Below are positions 16,749 through 24,553 of a DNA stretch of 64,000 nt, piece after piece. The DNA comes from Enterobacteriaceae bacterium UBA7338 (GTDB taxonomy: Bacteria > Pseudomonadota > Gammaproteobacteria > Enterobacterales > Enterobacteriaceae), in NCBI GenBank assembly GCA_002480085.1, contig DKPJ01000011.1, positions 868,604 to 932,603 on the forward strand. The letters are read 5' to 3'. Positions within the stretch are counted from its first letter, which is position 1. Each line of letters starts with the position of its first letter. A program made the position numbers and the translations under genes. A model generated the notes under the pieces. That model had not been told where the DNA came from. It did no database searches and worked only from the letters and a program-made list of their open reading frames with translations.

Positions 16749-18107
16749 ATGGAAACCGTTTTAGCGAAAATCGTCGCGGATAAGGCGATTTGGGTCGCCG
16801 CCCGTAAACAGCAGCAGCCGCTGGCCAGTTTTCAGAGCGATATTGTGCCTGCCACGCGCAGCTTTTACGACGCTCTGCAGGGCGCGCGCACGACATTTAT
16901 TCTCGAATGTAAAAAAGCCTCGCCGTCAAAAGGGGTGATCCGCGATGATTTCGATCCGGTGCGCATCGCTAACATTTATAAGCACCATGCGTCGGCCATC
17001 TCGGTGCTGACGGATGAGAAGTACTTTCAGGGCAGCTTCGATTTTCTGCCGCAGGTGAGCGCCGTCGCGCCGCAGCCGATCCTGTGCAAGGATTTTATAA
17101 TTGAGGCCTACCAGATCTACCTGGCACGCTTCTACCAGGCGGATGCCTGCCTGCTGATGCTGTCGGTGCTCGACGACGATCAGTATCGCCAGCTCGCCGC
17201 CGTGGCCCACAGCCTGAAGATGGGCGTGCTGACTGAAGTCAGCAATGAAGAGGAGCTGGAGCGCGCTATCGTTCTGGGGGCGAAGGTTGTCGGTATTAAC
17301 AACCGCGACCTGCGCGATCTCTCTATCGATCTGAACCGCACTCGCCAGCTGGCCCCTCGCCTTGGCGCGGGCGTCACGGTGATCAGCGAGTCGGGGATCA
17401 ACACCTATGCCCAGGTGCGCGACCTGAGCCATTTCGCCAACGGCTTTTTAATCGGTTCGGCGCTGATGGAGCAGGACGATCTCGCCGCCGCCATCAAGCG
17501 CGTGCTGCTGGGTGAGAACAAAGTTTGCGGGCTGACGCGTCCCCAGGATGCGCAGGCCGCCTTTGAAGCTGGCGCTATCTTCGGCGGGCTGATCTTCGTC
17601 CCGGAATCCCCGCGCTTCGTGACCGATGCCCAGGCCGAGACGGTAATTGCCGCAGCACCGCTGCGCTACGTGGGTGTTTTCCGCAATGCCCCCGTCGAGG
17701 CGGTGGTCGAGAAGGCAGCCCGGCTCCAGCTTGCTGCCGTACAGCTGCACGGTGCTGAAGATCAGACCTATATAGACGCCCTGCGCAGCGCGCTGCCTGC
17801 CGAGGTGGCGATCTGGAAAGCGCTGAGCGTCGGCGATACGCTCCCACCCCGCAATCTGAACCATGTTGACCGCTACCTGTTTGATAACGGCCAGGGCGGC
17901 AGCGGGCAGCATTTTGACTGGTCCCTGCTGGCGGGCCAGAAGCTGGATAACGTCATGCTGGCCGGTGGCCTCGGCGCAGATAACTGCGTCACGGCGGCCC
18001 AGGCGGGCTGTGCCGGACTCGATTTTAATTCAGGTGTGGAATCTGAACCGGGTATTAAAGATGCCAGCAAGCTGGCCTCGGTTTTCCGTACCCTGCGTGC
18101 CTATTAA
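16749..18107 (+). CDS. trpC: Bifunctional indole-3-glycerol-phosphate synthase / phosphoribosylanthranilate isomerase
   Basis: A 452-aa fusion of two TIM barrels. The N-terminal IGPS domain (about 1-255) shows ILECKKASPSKG, ILCKDFII and ISESGINTY; the C-terminal PRAI domain (about 256-452) begins VCGLTRPQDA and contains VQLHGAED and DNGQGGSG. Together they perform two successive steps to indole glycerol phosphate. The start is ATG at 16749 after AGAGGATAAG. One residue shorter than E. coli TrpC at the N terminus. Confidence 0.98.
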   Translation: METVLAKIVADKAIWVAARKQQQPLASFQSDIVPATRSFYDALQGARTTFILECKKASPSKGVIRDDFDPVRIANIYKHHASAISVLTDEKYFQGSFDFLPQVSAVAPQPILCKDFIIEAYQIYLARFYQADACLLMLSVLDDDQYRQLAAVAHSLKMGVLTEVSNEEELERAIVLGAKVVGINNRDLRDLSIDLNRTRQLAPRLGAGVTVISESGINTYAQVRDLSHFANGFLIGSALMEQDDLAAAIKRVLLGENKVCGLTRPQDAQAAFEAGAIFGGLIFVPESPRFVTDAQAETVIAAAPLRYVGVFRNAPVEAVVEKAARLQLAAVQLHGAEDQTYIDALRSALPAEVAIWKALSVGDTLPPRNLNHVDRYLFDNGQGGSGQHFDWSLLAGQKLDNVMLAGGLGADNCVTAAQAGCAGLDFNSGVESEPGIKDASKLASVFRTLRAY

Positions 18108-18117
18108 GGAATCTGTA

Positions 18118-19311
18118 ATGACAACTTTGCTTAATCCCTACTTCGGTGAATTTGGCGGCATGTACGTTCCGCAAATTTTGATGCCAGCCCTGCGCCAGCT
18201 GGAAGAGGCCTTTGTCAGCGCCCAGAAAGATCCGGCGTTTCAGGCCCAGTTCAGCGATCTGCTGAAAAACTACGCCGGGCGTCCGACCGCGCTCACCAAA
18301 TGTCAAAACCTGACCGCGGGCACCAAAACCACGCTCTACCTTAAGCGTGAAGATCTGCTCCACGGCGGAGCGCACAAAACTAACCAGGTGCTGGGCCAGG
18401 CGCTGCTTGCCAAGCGCATGGGTAAAACTGAGATCATTGCCGAGACCGGCGCGGGCCAGCACGGCGTCGCCTCAGCCCTTGCCAGCGCCCTGCTCGGCCT
18501 GAAGTGTCGGATCTACATGGGGGCGAAAGACGTTGAGCGCCAGTCGCCAAACGTTTTCCGCATGCGCCTGATGGGTGCAGAGGTGATCCCGGTCTACAGC
18601 GGCTCCGCCACGCTGAAGGATGCCTGTAACGAAGCGCTGCGCGACTGGTCCGGCAGCTACGACAAGGCGCACTATATGCTCGGCACGGCGGCAGGTCCGC
18701 ACCCGTTCCCGACCATTGTGCGTGAGTTCCAGCGCATGATTGGCGAAGAGACCAAGGCGCAGATCCTCGAAAAAGAGGGACGCCTGCCGGATGCGGTGAT
18801 CGCCTGCGTCGGCGGCGGCTCCAACGCTATCGGTATGTTTGCTGACTTTATTGAAGAGAGCAGCGTGGGCCTGATCGGCGTTGAGCCAGCGGGCCACGGA
18901 ATCGAGACTGGCGAGCACGGCGCGCCGCTGAAGCATGGCCGGGTGGGTATCTACTTCGGCATGAAGTCGCCGATGATGCAGACCGATGACGGGCAGATTG
19001 AAGAGTCCTACTCTATCTCTGCCGGGCTGGACTTCCCCTCCGTCGGGCCGCAGCACGCGCATCTGAACAGCATCGGCCGCGCGGACTACGTGTCGATTAC
19101 CGATGATGAAGCGCTGGCGGCGTTCAAGCTGCTGTGCCGTAGCGAAGGGATCATTCCGGCGCTGGAGTCCTCTCACGCGCTGGCCCATGCTCTGAAGATG
19201 ATGCGCGAAAACCCGGCAAAAGAGCAGCTGCTGGTAGTTAACCTCTCCGGCCGCGGCGATAAAGACATCTTTACGGTTCACGATATTTTAAAAGCACGAG
19301 GGGAGATGTGA
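18118..19311 (+). CDS. trpB: Tryptophan synthase beta chain
   Basis: A 397-aa PLP enzyme that condenses indole with serine. The PLP lysine lies in GGAHKTNQVLG (near residue 87), the phosphate-binding glycine loop is VGGGSNAIG, and the catalytic glutamate lies in AETGAGQHG. The start at 18118 follows TAAGGA; a longer open frame upstream runs back into trpC and is not real. The stop TGA overlaps the trpA start by one base, as expected for equimolar alpha and beta subunits. Confidence 0.98.
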   Translation: MTTLLNPYFGEFGGMYVPQILMPALRQLEEAFVSAQKDPAFQAQFSDLLKNYAGRPTALTKCQNLTAGTKTTLYLKREDLLHGGAHKTNQVLGQALLAKRMGKTEIIAETGAGQHGVASALASALLGLKCRIYMGAKDVERQSPNVFRMRLMGAEVIPVYSGSATLKDACNEALRDWSGSYDKAHYMLGTAAGPHPFPTIVREFQRMIGEETKAQILEKEGRLPDAVIACVGGGSNAIGMFADFIEESSVGLIGVEPAGHGIETGEHGAPLKHGRVGIYFGMKSPMMQTDDGQIEESYSISAGLDFPSVGPQHAHLNSIGRADYVSITDDEALAAFKLLCRSEGIIPALESSHALAHALKMMRENPAKEQLLVVNLSGRGDKDIFTVHDILKARGEM

Positions 19312-20120
19312 TGGAACGTTATGAGCAGCTGTTTACGCGTCTGCAGGAGCGCAAGGAGGGGGCGTTTGTTCCCTTTGTTACCCTGGGCGATCCCTCTCCC
19401 GAGCAGTCGCTGAAGATTATCGATGCGCTGATTGAGGGCGGTGCTGACGCACTGGAGCTGGGGATCCCCTTCTCCGATCCGCTGGCAGACGGTCCCACAA
19501 TCCAGAATGCGACCCTGCGCGCCTTTGCCGCGGGTACTACCCCGGCCCAGTGCTTTGAGATGCTGGCCGCCGTGCGCCAGAAGCACCCAACCATTCCCAT
19601 TGGCCTGCTGATGTACGCTAACCTGGTGTTCAGCCAGGGCATAGATGAGTTCTACGCCAAATGTGAAAAAGCGGGCGTCGATTCAGTGCTGGTGGCGGAC
19701 GTGCCGGTGGAGGAGTCAGCCCCGTTCCGTCAGGCGGCGATGCGCCATAACGTTGCGCCAATCTTTATCTGCCCGCCGAACGCCGATGACGATCTGCTGC
19801 GCCAGATCGCCTCTTACGGGCGCGGCTACACCTACCTGCTCTCTCGTGCCGGGGTGACCGGGGCCGAGAACAGTGTCGCCCTGCCATTACAGCATCTGGT
19901 TGAGAAGCTGGCGGAGTACAATGCTGCCCCGCCGCTGCAGGGTTTTGGTATCTCCACGCCGGAGCAGGTGAAAACCTCGCTGGAGGCTGGCGCAGCCGGG
20001 GCAATTTCCGGCTCCGCCATCGTTAAGATTATTGAGAATAACCTTGATAAGCCCGTTAAGATGCTGACCGAGCTGCAGGCGTTTGTGCAGAGTCTGAAAG
20101 CGGCAACGCGAGTAAGTTGA
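19311..20120 (+). CDS. trpA: Tryptophan synthase alpha chain
   Basis: A 269-aa TIM-barrel subunit that cleaves indole glycerol phosphate and channels indole to TrpB. The catalytic Glu and Asp are in LELGIPFSDPLADGP (about residues 48-62), and the phosphate-binding GAISGSAIVK is near the C terminus. ATG at 19311 overlaps the trpB stop and has GAGGGGAG upstream. It ends the trp operon. Confidence 0.98.
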   Translation: MERYEQLFTRLQERKEGAFVPFVTLGDPSPEQSLKIIDALIEGGADALELGIPFSDPLADGPTIQNATLRAFAAGTTPAQCFEMLAAVRQKHPTIPIGLLMYANLVFSQGIDEFYAKCEKAGVDSVLVADVPVEESAPFRQAAMRHNVAPIFICPPNADDDLLRQIASYGRGYTYLLSRAGVTGAENSVALPLQHLVEKLAEYNAAPPLQGFGISTPEQVKTSLEAGAAGAISGSAIVKIIENNLDKPVKMLTELQAFVQSLKAATRVS

Positions 20121-20128
20121 TTCATCAG

Positions 20129-20163
20129 GGTGAGATACTGGCTTCATCAGCCAGTATCTCACC
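20129..20163. terminator. Long hairpin between trpA and ompW
   Basis: A perfect 15-bp stem, 20129-20143 with 20149-20163, over loop TCATC. It lies nine bases past trpA and 12 bases past the end of ompW on the other strand, so it probably ends or protects both transcripts. No long T run follows, so termination may need Rho. Confidence 0.75.
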
Positions 20164-20174
20164 TGAGGTCTGAA

Positions 20175-20810
20175 TCAGAAGCGATAGCCCGCAGAGAACA
20201 TAAACACCCACGGATCGAGACGCGTATCAACCGTCTGCTGTACGCCACCCGCCTTAAATTTGACGTCGGTATCGATATCCATGTACCAGACCGAGGCGTT
20301 GATTAACCAGTCACGGTTGATCAGATAGTCCAGCCCCACCACCCCCGCCGCACCCCAGGAGTCGGTCAGGTTGAGATCGGATAGGCCCGCCGCTTTGCCG
20401 GTATCGTTAAATTTCTCATCAAAGAAGGTGGTGTAGTTCACCCCTGCGCCAATATAGGGGCGTACCTTGCTGCTGCTGTCGCCGAAGTACCACTCGGCAA
20501 CCAGGGTTGGCGGCAGATGCTCCACGGTCGCAATATTGCCGGTTGGGCCGGTACCAACATGGTGGCGGAACGGCGTAGCGGCCAGCAGCTCGATGCCGAC
20601 GTTATCCGTTGCCATATACGTGAAGGTCAGGCCCAGCTGGGTATTGTTGCTGACGTTAAAGCCACCCAGGCTGCCCAGAACGTTATCAGAGCCTTCGGTT
20701 GGTCTGACCGTCGCCGAACCGGCCCGCATAAAAAATTCACCCGCGTCGTGAGCATATGTTCCAGATGAAAATGCACTTAACACTAACGCTGCCACCGCTA
20801 ATTTTTTCAT
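20175..20810 (-). CDS. ompW: Outer membrane protein OmpW
   Basis: A 211-aa eight-stranded beta-barrel porin-like protein with a narrow hydrophobic channel. It has a classic signal peptide (MKKLAVAALVL, cleavage after about residue 21 at TYA/HDAG), LPPTLVAEWYFG in the barrel and the C-terminal aromatic GYRF signature. The ATG at 20810 has GGAG nine bases upstream. Two FNR-like boxes upstream fit its known induction in low oxygen. In E. coli yciGFE lies between trpA and ompW; here the two genes are 54 bases apart. Confidence 0.97.
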   Translation of the reverse strand: MKKLAVAALVLSAFSSGTYAHDAGEFFMRAGSATVRPTEGSDNVLGSLGGFNVSNNTQLGLTFTYMATDNVGIELLAATPFRHHVGTGPTGNIATVEHLPPTLVAEWYFGDSSSKVRPYIGAGVNYTTFFDEKFNDTGKAAGLSDLNLTDSWGAAGVVGLDYLINRDWLINASVWYMDIDTDVKFKAGGVQQTVDTRLDPWVFMFSAGYRF

Positions 20811-20920
20811 TTTTTCCCGCTCCATTTATAGGGTTTCTTTTCTGGCGCGGTGAATATACCTATATTGAAGTACAAAGTGATCTAACGCAGATCACATTTA
20901 ACCCTGTAAAGTCACATTCA

Positions 20921-20979
20921 TTGATCTGGATTAATTTTCCTTAATAATCAGTAAAATCGTCGTTTCTGATGCAGATCAA
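20921..20979 (-). promoter_or_regulatory. Two FNR-like boxes upstream of ompW
   Basis: TTGATCTGGATTAA (20921-20934) and CTGATGCAGATCAA (20966-20979) each match the FNR consensus TTGAT-N4-ATCAA at all but one base. They lie about 118 and 163 bp before the ompW start, within the 343-bp gap between ompW and yciC, which holds no other gene. They could also serve yciC. Confidence 0.6.
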
Positions 20980-21153
20980 TTTTTGCAAAATCTTTCAACA
21001 AGCCATTTAGGTTACAAATTACTCAACCTGGCTGGAGAGTGGACGTCGCTTTACAAAGCTATGCTTTTCCATACATGGCAGAGTGCTGCCACTCCGCCGC
21101 TAACCAGGTTACAATTGCCAGCAAATCAACACCGGCTTACTCAAGGAGAGTGC

Positions 21154-21897
21154 ATGTCTATCACGGCGAAGTCCGTTTACCGTGACACGGGAAATTTTGT
21201 TCGCAATCAGTTCGTCACCATTTTGCTGATCGCGTTATTGTGTGCGTTTATCACGGTAATGCTTGGCCATGTTTTTTCACCCAGCGACGAACAGCTTGCC
21301 ATTCTGCGGGAGGGTGACAATCTGTCCGGCAGCGCGGGGCTGTTTGAGCTGGTGCAGAATATGACGCCGGAGCAGCAGCAGGTGCTGCTGCGCGCCTCTG
21401 CCGCCTCCACCTTCTCCGGGCTGTTTGGCAATGCCATCCTGGCGGGCGGCATGCTGCTGATGATCCAGCTGATTTCAGCGGGCCACCGGGTAAGCGCCCT
21501 GCGGGCGATTGGTGCCAGCGCCCCGGTGCTGCCGAAGCTGTTTATCCTCATCTTCCTGACCACCTTTATGGTGCAGATCGGCATCATGTTTATTGTGGTT
21601 CCGGGGGTCATCCTTGCGATCCTGCTGGCCTTTGCCCCGGTGATGATGGTGCAGGATAAAATGGGCGTCTTTCAGTCGATCCGTAACAGCATGCGTATGG
21701 GCTGGGGCAATATGCGCCTGGTTGCCCCGGCGGTAATGGGCTGGCTGCTGGCAAAAACGCTGCTGCTGATGTTCGCCCCTAACTTTGCTGTTCTGACGCC
21801 AACGGTGGGCGCTATCGTTGCTAATACGATAAGCAATTTGATCTCGGCGGCGCTGCTTGTTTATCTTTATCGTCTCTATATGCTGATCCGCCCTTAA
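21154..21897 (+). CDS. yciC: Inner-membrane protein YciC (UPF0259)
   Basis: A 247-aa polytopic inner-membrane protein with about six hydrophobic segments (for example LLIALLCAFITVML and FILIFLTTFMVQIGIMF). YciC has been linked to envelope integrity together with YciB and TonB in E. coli; biochemical activity is not established. The start at 21154 (MSITAKSVYRD) follows AAGGAGAG and gives the E. coli length; the 57-codon upstream extension lacks similarity. It is first in a yciC-yciB-yciA run. Confidence 0.95.
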   Translation: MSITAKSVYRDTGNFVRNQFVTILLIALLCAFITVMLGHVFSPSDEQLAILREGDNLSGSAGLFELVQNMTPEQQQVLLRASAASTFSGLFGNAILAGGMLLMIQLISAGHRVSALRAIGASAPVLPKLFILIFLTTFMVQIGIMFIVVPGVILAILLAFAPVMMVQDKMGVFQSIRNSMRMGWGNMRLVAPAVMGWLLAKTLLLMFAPNFAVLTPTVGAIVANTISNLISAALLVYLYRLYMLIRP

Positions 21898-21903
21898 CAT
21901 CCC

Positions 21904-21930
21904 GCAGCCTGCTGAACGCGTGCAGGCTGC
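21904..21930 (+). promoter_or_regulatory. Hairpin between yciC and yciB
   Basis: GCAGCCTGC (21904-21912) pairs with GCAGGCTGC (21922-21930) over a nine-base loop, ending 20 bases before the yciB start. No T run follows, so it may tune or stabilise the polycistronic message rather than end it. Confidence 0.4.
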
Positions 21931-21950
21931 GCCTATAACGGAATCGAAGA

Positions 21951-22490
21951 ATGAAGCAGTTTCTTGATTTTTTGCCGCTGATTGTCTTTTTTGCTTTTTA
22001 TAAGCTCTATGACATCTATGCCGGTACGGCCGCGCTGATCGTGGCGACGGCGGTCGTGCTGATCTATAGCTGGGTACGCTACCGTAAAGTTGAAAAGATG
22101 GCGCTGGTCACCTTTGTGCTGGTCGCGGTGTTTGGTGGGCTGACGCTCTTTTTCCATAACGATGAATTTATTAAGTGGAAAGTGACCGTGATCTACGCCC
22201 TGTTCGCCGGTGCGCTGCTGTTTAGCCAGTGGGTAATGAAAAAACCGCTGATCCAGAGCATGCTGGGTAAAGAGATCGCATTGCCGGAAGCGGTATGGTC
22301 AAAGCTCAATATCGCCTGGGCACTCTTTTTCATTGTTTGCGGGCTGGCCAATATCTATATCGCGTTCTGGCTGCCACAGAATATCTGGGTCAACTTCAAG
22401 GTGTTTGGTTTAACTGCCCTGACGCTGATTTTTACCCTGCTGAGCGGGATCTATATCTACCGCCATCTGCCGCAGGAAGATAAGTCCTGA
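21951..22490 (+). CDS. yciB: Inner-membrane septation/peptidoglycan-associated protein YciB (IspZ family)
   Basis: A 179-aa protein with five predicted membrane helices, opening MKQFLDFLPLIVFFAFYK. Family members take part in cell envelope synthesis and septation and interact with division and elongation proteins. Length equals E. coli YciB. Its stop overlaps the yciA start by one base. Confidence 0.96.
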   Translation: MKQFLDFLPLIVFFAFYKLYDIYAGTAALIVATAVVLIYSWVRYRKVEKMALVTFVLVAVFGGLTLFFHNDEFIKWKVTVIYALFAGALLFSQWVMKKPLIQSMLGKEIALPEAVWSKLNIAWALFFIVCGLANIYIAFWLPQNIWVNFKVFGLTALTLIFTLLSGIYIYRHLPQEDKS

Positions 22491-22891
22491 TGACAAATGT
22501 AAACGAAGCAGCCCAGGGCGAGCTGGTATTACGTACCCTGGCCATGCCGGCCGATACCAACGCCAACGGTGATATTTTTGGTGGCTGGCTGATGTCGCAG
22601 ATGGATATGGGCGGCGCGATCATGGCAAAAGAGATTGCCCATGGCCGCGTGGTCACCGTGCGGGTCGATGGCATGACCTTTCTGCGGCCGGTTGCCGTGG
22701 GTGACGTGGTGTGCTGCTATGCGCGCTGCATCAAACGCGGTAATACTTCAGTGACGATCAACGTTGAGGTCTGGGTGAAGAAGGTTTCATCGGAACCCAT
22801 CGGCCAGCGTTACAAGGCCACCGAGGCGCTGTTTATCTATGTGGCGGTAGACAGCGAAGGCAAGCCCCGCGCCCTTACCCCACAGGCATAA
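22490..22891 (+). CDS. yciA: Acyl-CoA thioesterase YciA
   Basis: A 133-aa hotdog-fold thioesterase that hydrolyses a broad range of acyl-CoAs in the cytoplasm. The catalytic region NANGDIFGGWLMSQMD (about residues 23-38) carries the conserved Asn and Asp, and the C-terminal VEVWVKKV and YKATEALF segments are typical. Coupled to yciB by a one-base overlap and ended by a strong terminator. Confidence 0.96.
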   Translation: MTNVNEAAQGELVLRTLAMPADTNANGDIFGGWLMSQMDMGGAIMAKEIAHGRVVTVRVDGMTFLRPVAVGDVVCCYARCIKRGNTSVTINVEVWVKKVSSEPIGQRYKATEALFIYVAVDSEGKPRALTPQA

Positions 22892-22918
22892 AAAAAGCCT
22901 CCGTATGGAGGCTTTTTT
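22891..22918. terminator. Bidirectional terminator between yciA and tonB
   Basis: AAAAAAGCCTCC (22891-22902) pairs fully with GGAGGCTTTTTT (22907-22918) over loop GTAT. It serves convergent yciA and tonB. Confidence 0.95.
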
Positions 22919-22938
22919 ATTACGGCTAACCATAAAAC

Positions 22939-23676
22939 TTAGTCCACGGACGCCCCGCCGTTAAGACGGAATACGATATTCACAACCAGACCAGAACCCG
23001 GTTTGCCTGCTTCGTAGCGCCATTTCCGCATCGCTGATTTCACTTCACGTTCAAACATGTTCGACGGTTGGGCAGAGAGGATCTGCACGTTCTCCACGCG
23101 ACCGTCGGCGGTAACGTCAAACTTCACGCGCACGCGGCCTTCAATGCGCAGCGCCTGGGCACGGGCTGGATACTGCGGCTGGTTACGCGCCAGCGCGCGT
23201 GGGCCTGTCGGGGCGGAGGTCACCGGCTTGCTGGTTGCGGGCGCGGAACTGGTCAGCGGACGCGACGGCGCGGTATTGGTCAGCGGTGCGGTCGGACGCG
23301 TCTCGACCGGGCGGGCTTCTCGCTTCGGCTGCTCAACCCTCTTCTCGACCTTTTTCTCCGGCTTCGGTTTTGGCTTCGGCTTGGGCTTCGGTTTTGGCTT
23401 TTCGATTACCACCGGCGCCTCTTTTGGCGGCTCGGGGATTGGCTCCGGCTCCGGCTCGGGTTCAGGCTCTACCACCGGCTCGGGCGGCGGCTGTACAACC
23501 TGGGGTGGCTCCAGCTCGGCAGGCGTGACCATAGTGACGGCAATGGGCTGCGCGGGAGCCGGCAGTTCAATAACCTGATGTACTGACGTGTAGAGCAGGC
23601 CCGCCACAACAGCACCATGAATACCAACGGAGAGCAGCGTCGGCCAGGGAAAGCGGCGAGGTAGATCAAGGGTCAT
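22939..23676 (-). CDS. tonB: Energy transducer TonB
   Basis: A 245-aa periplasm-spanning protein that couples the proton motive force (through ExbBD) to outer-membrane receptors for siderophores and cobalamin. It has an N-terminal membrane anchor (about 12-32, with the SxxxH pattern in LLSVGIHGAVV), a Pro-rich rod with (EP)n followed by (KP)n repeats (PEPEPEPEP and KPKPKPKPKPKP), and a C-terminal domain with QPQYPARAQ and the VNIVFRLNG end. The rod is a few repeats longer than in E. coli. The start at 23676 (MTLDLPRRF) is the family standard, with ATG three codons upstream as an alternative. A Fur-like box lies upstream. Confidence 0.97.
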   Translation of the reverse strand: MTLDLPRRFPWPTLLSVGIHGAVVAGLLYTSVHQVIELPAPAQPIAVTMVTPAELEPPQVVQPPPEPVVEPEPEPEPEPIPEPPKEAPVVIEKPKPKPKPKPKPKPEKKVEKRVEQPKREARPVETRPTAPLTNTAPSRPLTSSAPATSKPVTSAPTGPRALARNQPQYPARAQALRIEGRVRVKFDVTADGRVENVQILSAQPSNMFEREVKSAMRKWRYEAGKPGSGLVVNIVFRLNGGASVD

Positions 23677-23723
23677 TGCAGTCATAATCATTTCAGTTGA
23701 AAAGCCAGACCCTGATTTTAAAT

Positions 23724-23744
23724 GCAAATAGCAATCATATTCAA
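23724..23744 (-). promoter_or_regulatory. Fur-like box upstream of tonB
   Basis: On the minus strand the AT-rich stretch TTGAATATGATTGCTATTTG matches the arrangement of the E. coli tonB Fur site about 50-70 bp before the start. Iron-bound Fur would repress here. Confidence 0.6.
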
Positions 23745-23899
23745 TAAGCCATGGCATCTATCACTCATTTTAGCCGTTGCGGTCAATTTTTCTGATCCAG
23801 CTTTGGCTTTTCAGGGCGCATAAAATCATGAGGGTAGCGTGCAGCCTGCAAGGTGTGTTAGCGTCCCGGAGTCATTTTATCATTTAAGGAACTCTACTC

Positions 23900-24196
23900 G
23901 TGCTTTATGTGATTTACGCTGAAGATATTGCCAACTCACTTGAAAAACGCCTCTCGGTGCGTCCAGCGCACCTGGCGCGTTTGCAGCTGCTCAGCGACGA
24001 AGGTCGCCTGCTGACGGCGGGTCCCATGCCTACGGTAGACAGTAACGATCCGGGCGCGGCAGGTTTTAGCGGTTCGACGGTGATTGCGGAGTTTGAATCG
24101 CTGGAGGAGGCAAAGGCCTGGGCGGAAGCCGATCCTTACGTGGCGGCGGGGGTTTATCAGAACGTATCGGTGAAACCGTATAAAAAAGTATTCTAA
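23900..24196 (+). CDS. yciI: YCII family protein YciI
   Basis: A 98-aa ferredoxin-like-fold protein of the YCII family; some members act as dehalogenase-like or muconolactone isomerase-like enzymes, but YciI has no settled reaction. The motif DEGRLLTAGP and the FESLEEAKAWAEADPYV segment are typical. The start is GTG at 23900 with TAAGGA upstream. Followed by a hairpin. In E. coli kch lies between this gene and clsA; here that gap holds only yciY. Confidence 0.94.
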   Translation: MLYVIYAEDIANSLEKRLSVRPAHLARLQLLSDEGRLLTAGPMPTVDSNDPGAAGFSGSTVIAEFESLEEAKAWAEADPYVAAGVYQNVSVKPYKKVF

Positions 24197-24205
24197 AGAG
24201 TAAAA

Positions 24206-24231
24206 CTGAGGGCACCAGAATGTGCCCTCAG
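24206..24231. terminator. Hairpin between yciI and yciY
   Basis: CTGAGGGCAC (24206-24215) pairs with GTGCCCTCAG (24222-24231) over loop CAGAAT, between convergent yciI and yciY. Confidence 0.75.
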
Positions 24232-24237
24232 ACGATC

Positions 24238-24411
24238 TCAGTACGCGTTAATGGCAAACAGCAACGAATTACGTTGGCGATTCAGCATGCACTTTCTGAT
24301 TGAGTGGATGCGCATATTACGACGCGACTGCCCTTCCAGCCAACGGGCTTTGCGGCGACCCGCCTGGCGAAGCATCCGCCAGCGTCCCACTTCCGTTCTA
24401 CTACGCTTCAT
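24238..24411 (-). CDS. yciY: Small arginine-rich protein YciY
   Basis: A 57-aa, very basic protein (MKRSRTEVGRWRMLRQ, then SRRNMRIHSIRKC). Length and sequence closely match the E. coli YciY I remember. It has no membrane segment, and the many Arg residues suggest nucleic-acid contact, which is inference. The ATG at 24411 is chosen by that match; the ribosome site is weak. The frame is open 41 codons further upstream without similarity. Convergent with yciI and divergent from clsA. Confidence 0.85.
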   Translation of the reverse strand: MKRSRTEVGRWRMLRQAGRRKARWLEGQSRRNMRIHSIRKCMLNRQRNSLLFAINAY

Positions 24412-24553
24412 GACAGCAACTCTGCTAATAACGAAGGTTTCATTATAGACCCTTGCCGACGCCGCACCAGCGCTTTCTGAGCCGTTTTTATTTGCCAGAT
24501 GGATGCTTATGCGTACACTCAGTGTATGGCGCACTAAAAAGGATTTTTTAACT

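Noticed and set aside
20870..20905. GTGATC...GATCAC palindrome upstream of ompW considered as a CRP site
   Set aside because: The half sites GTGA and TCAC are separated by 11 bases rather than 6, so it does not fit CRP; nearby FNR boxes are better supported.
23330..23480. Repetitive sequence in tonB, considered as a possible tandem-repeat locus
   Set aside because: The repeats encode the normal Glu-Pro and Lys-Pro rod of TonB.
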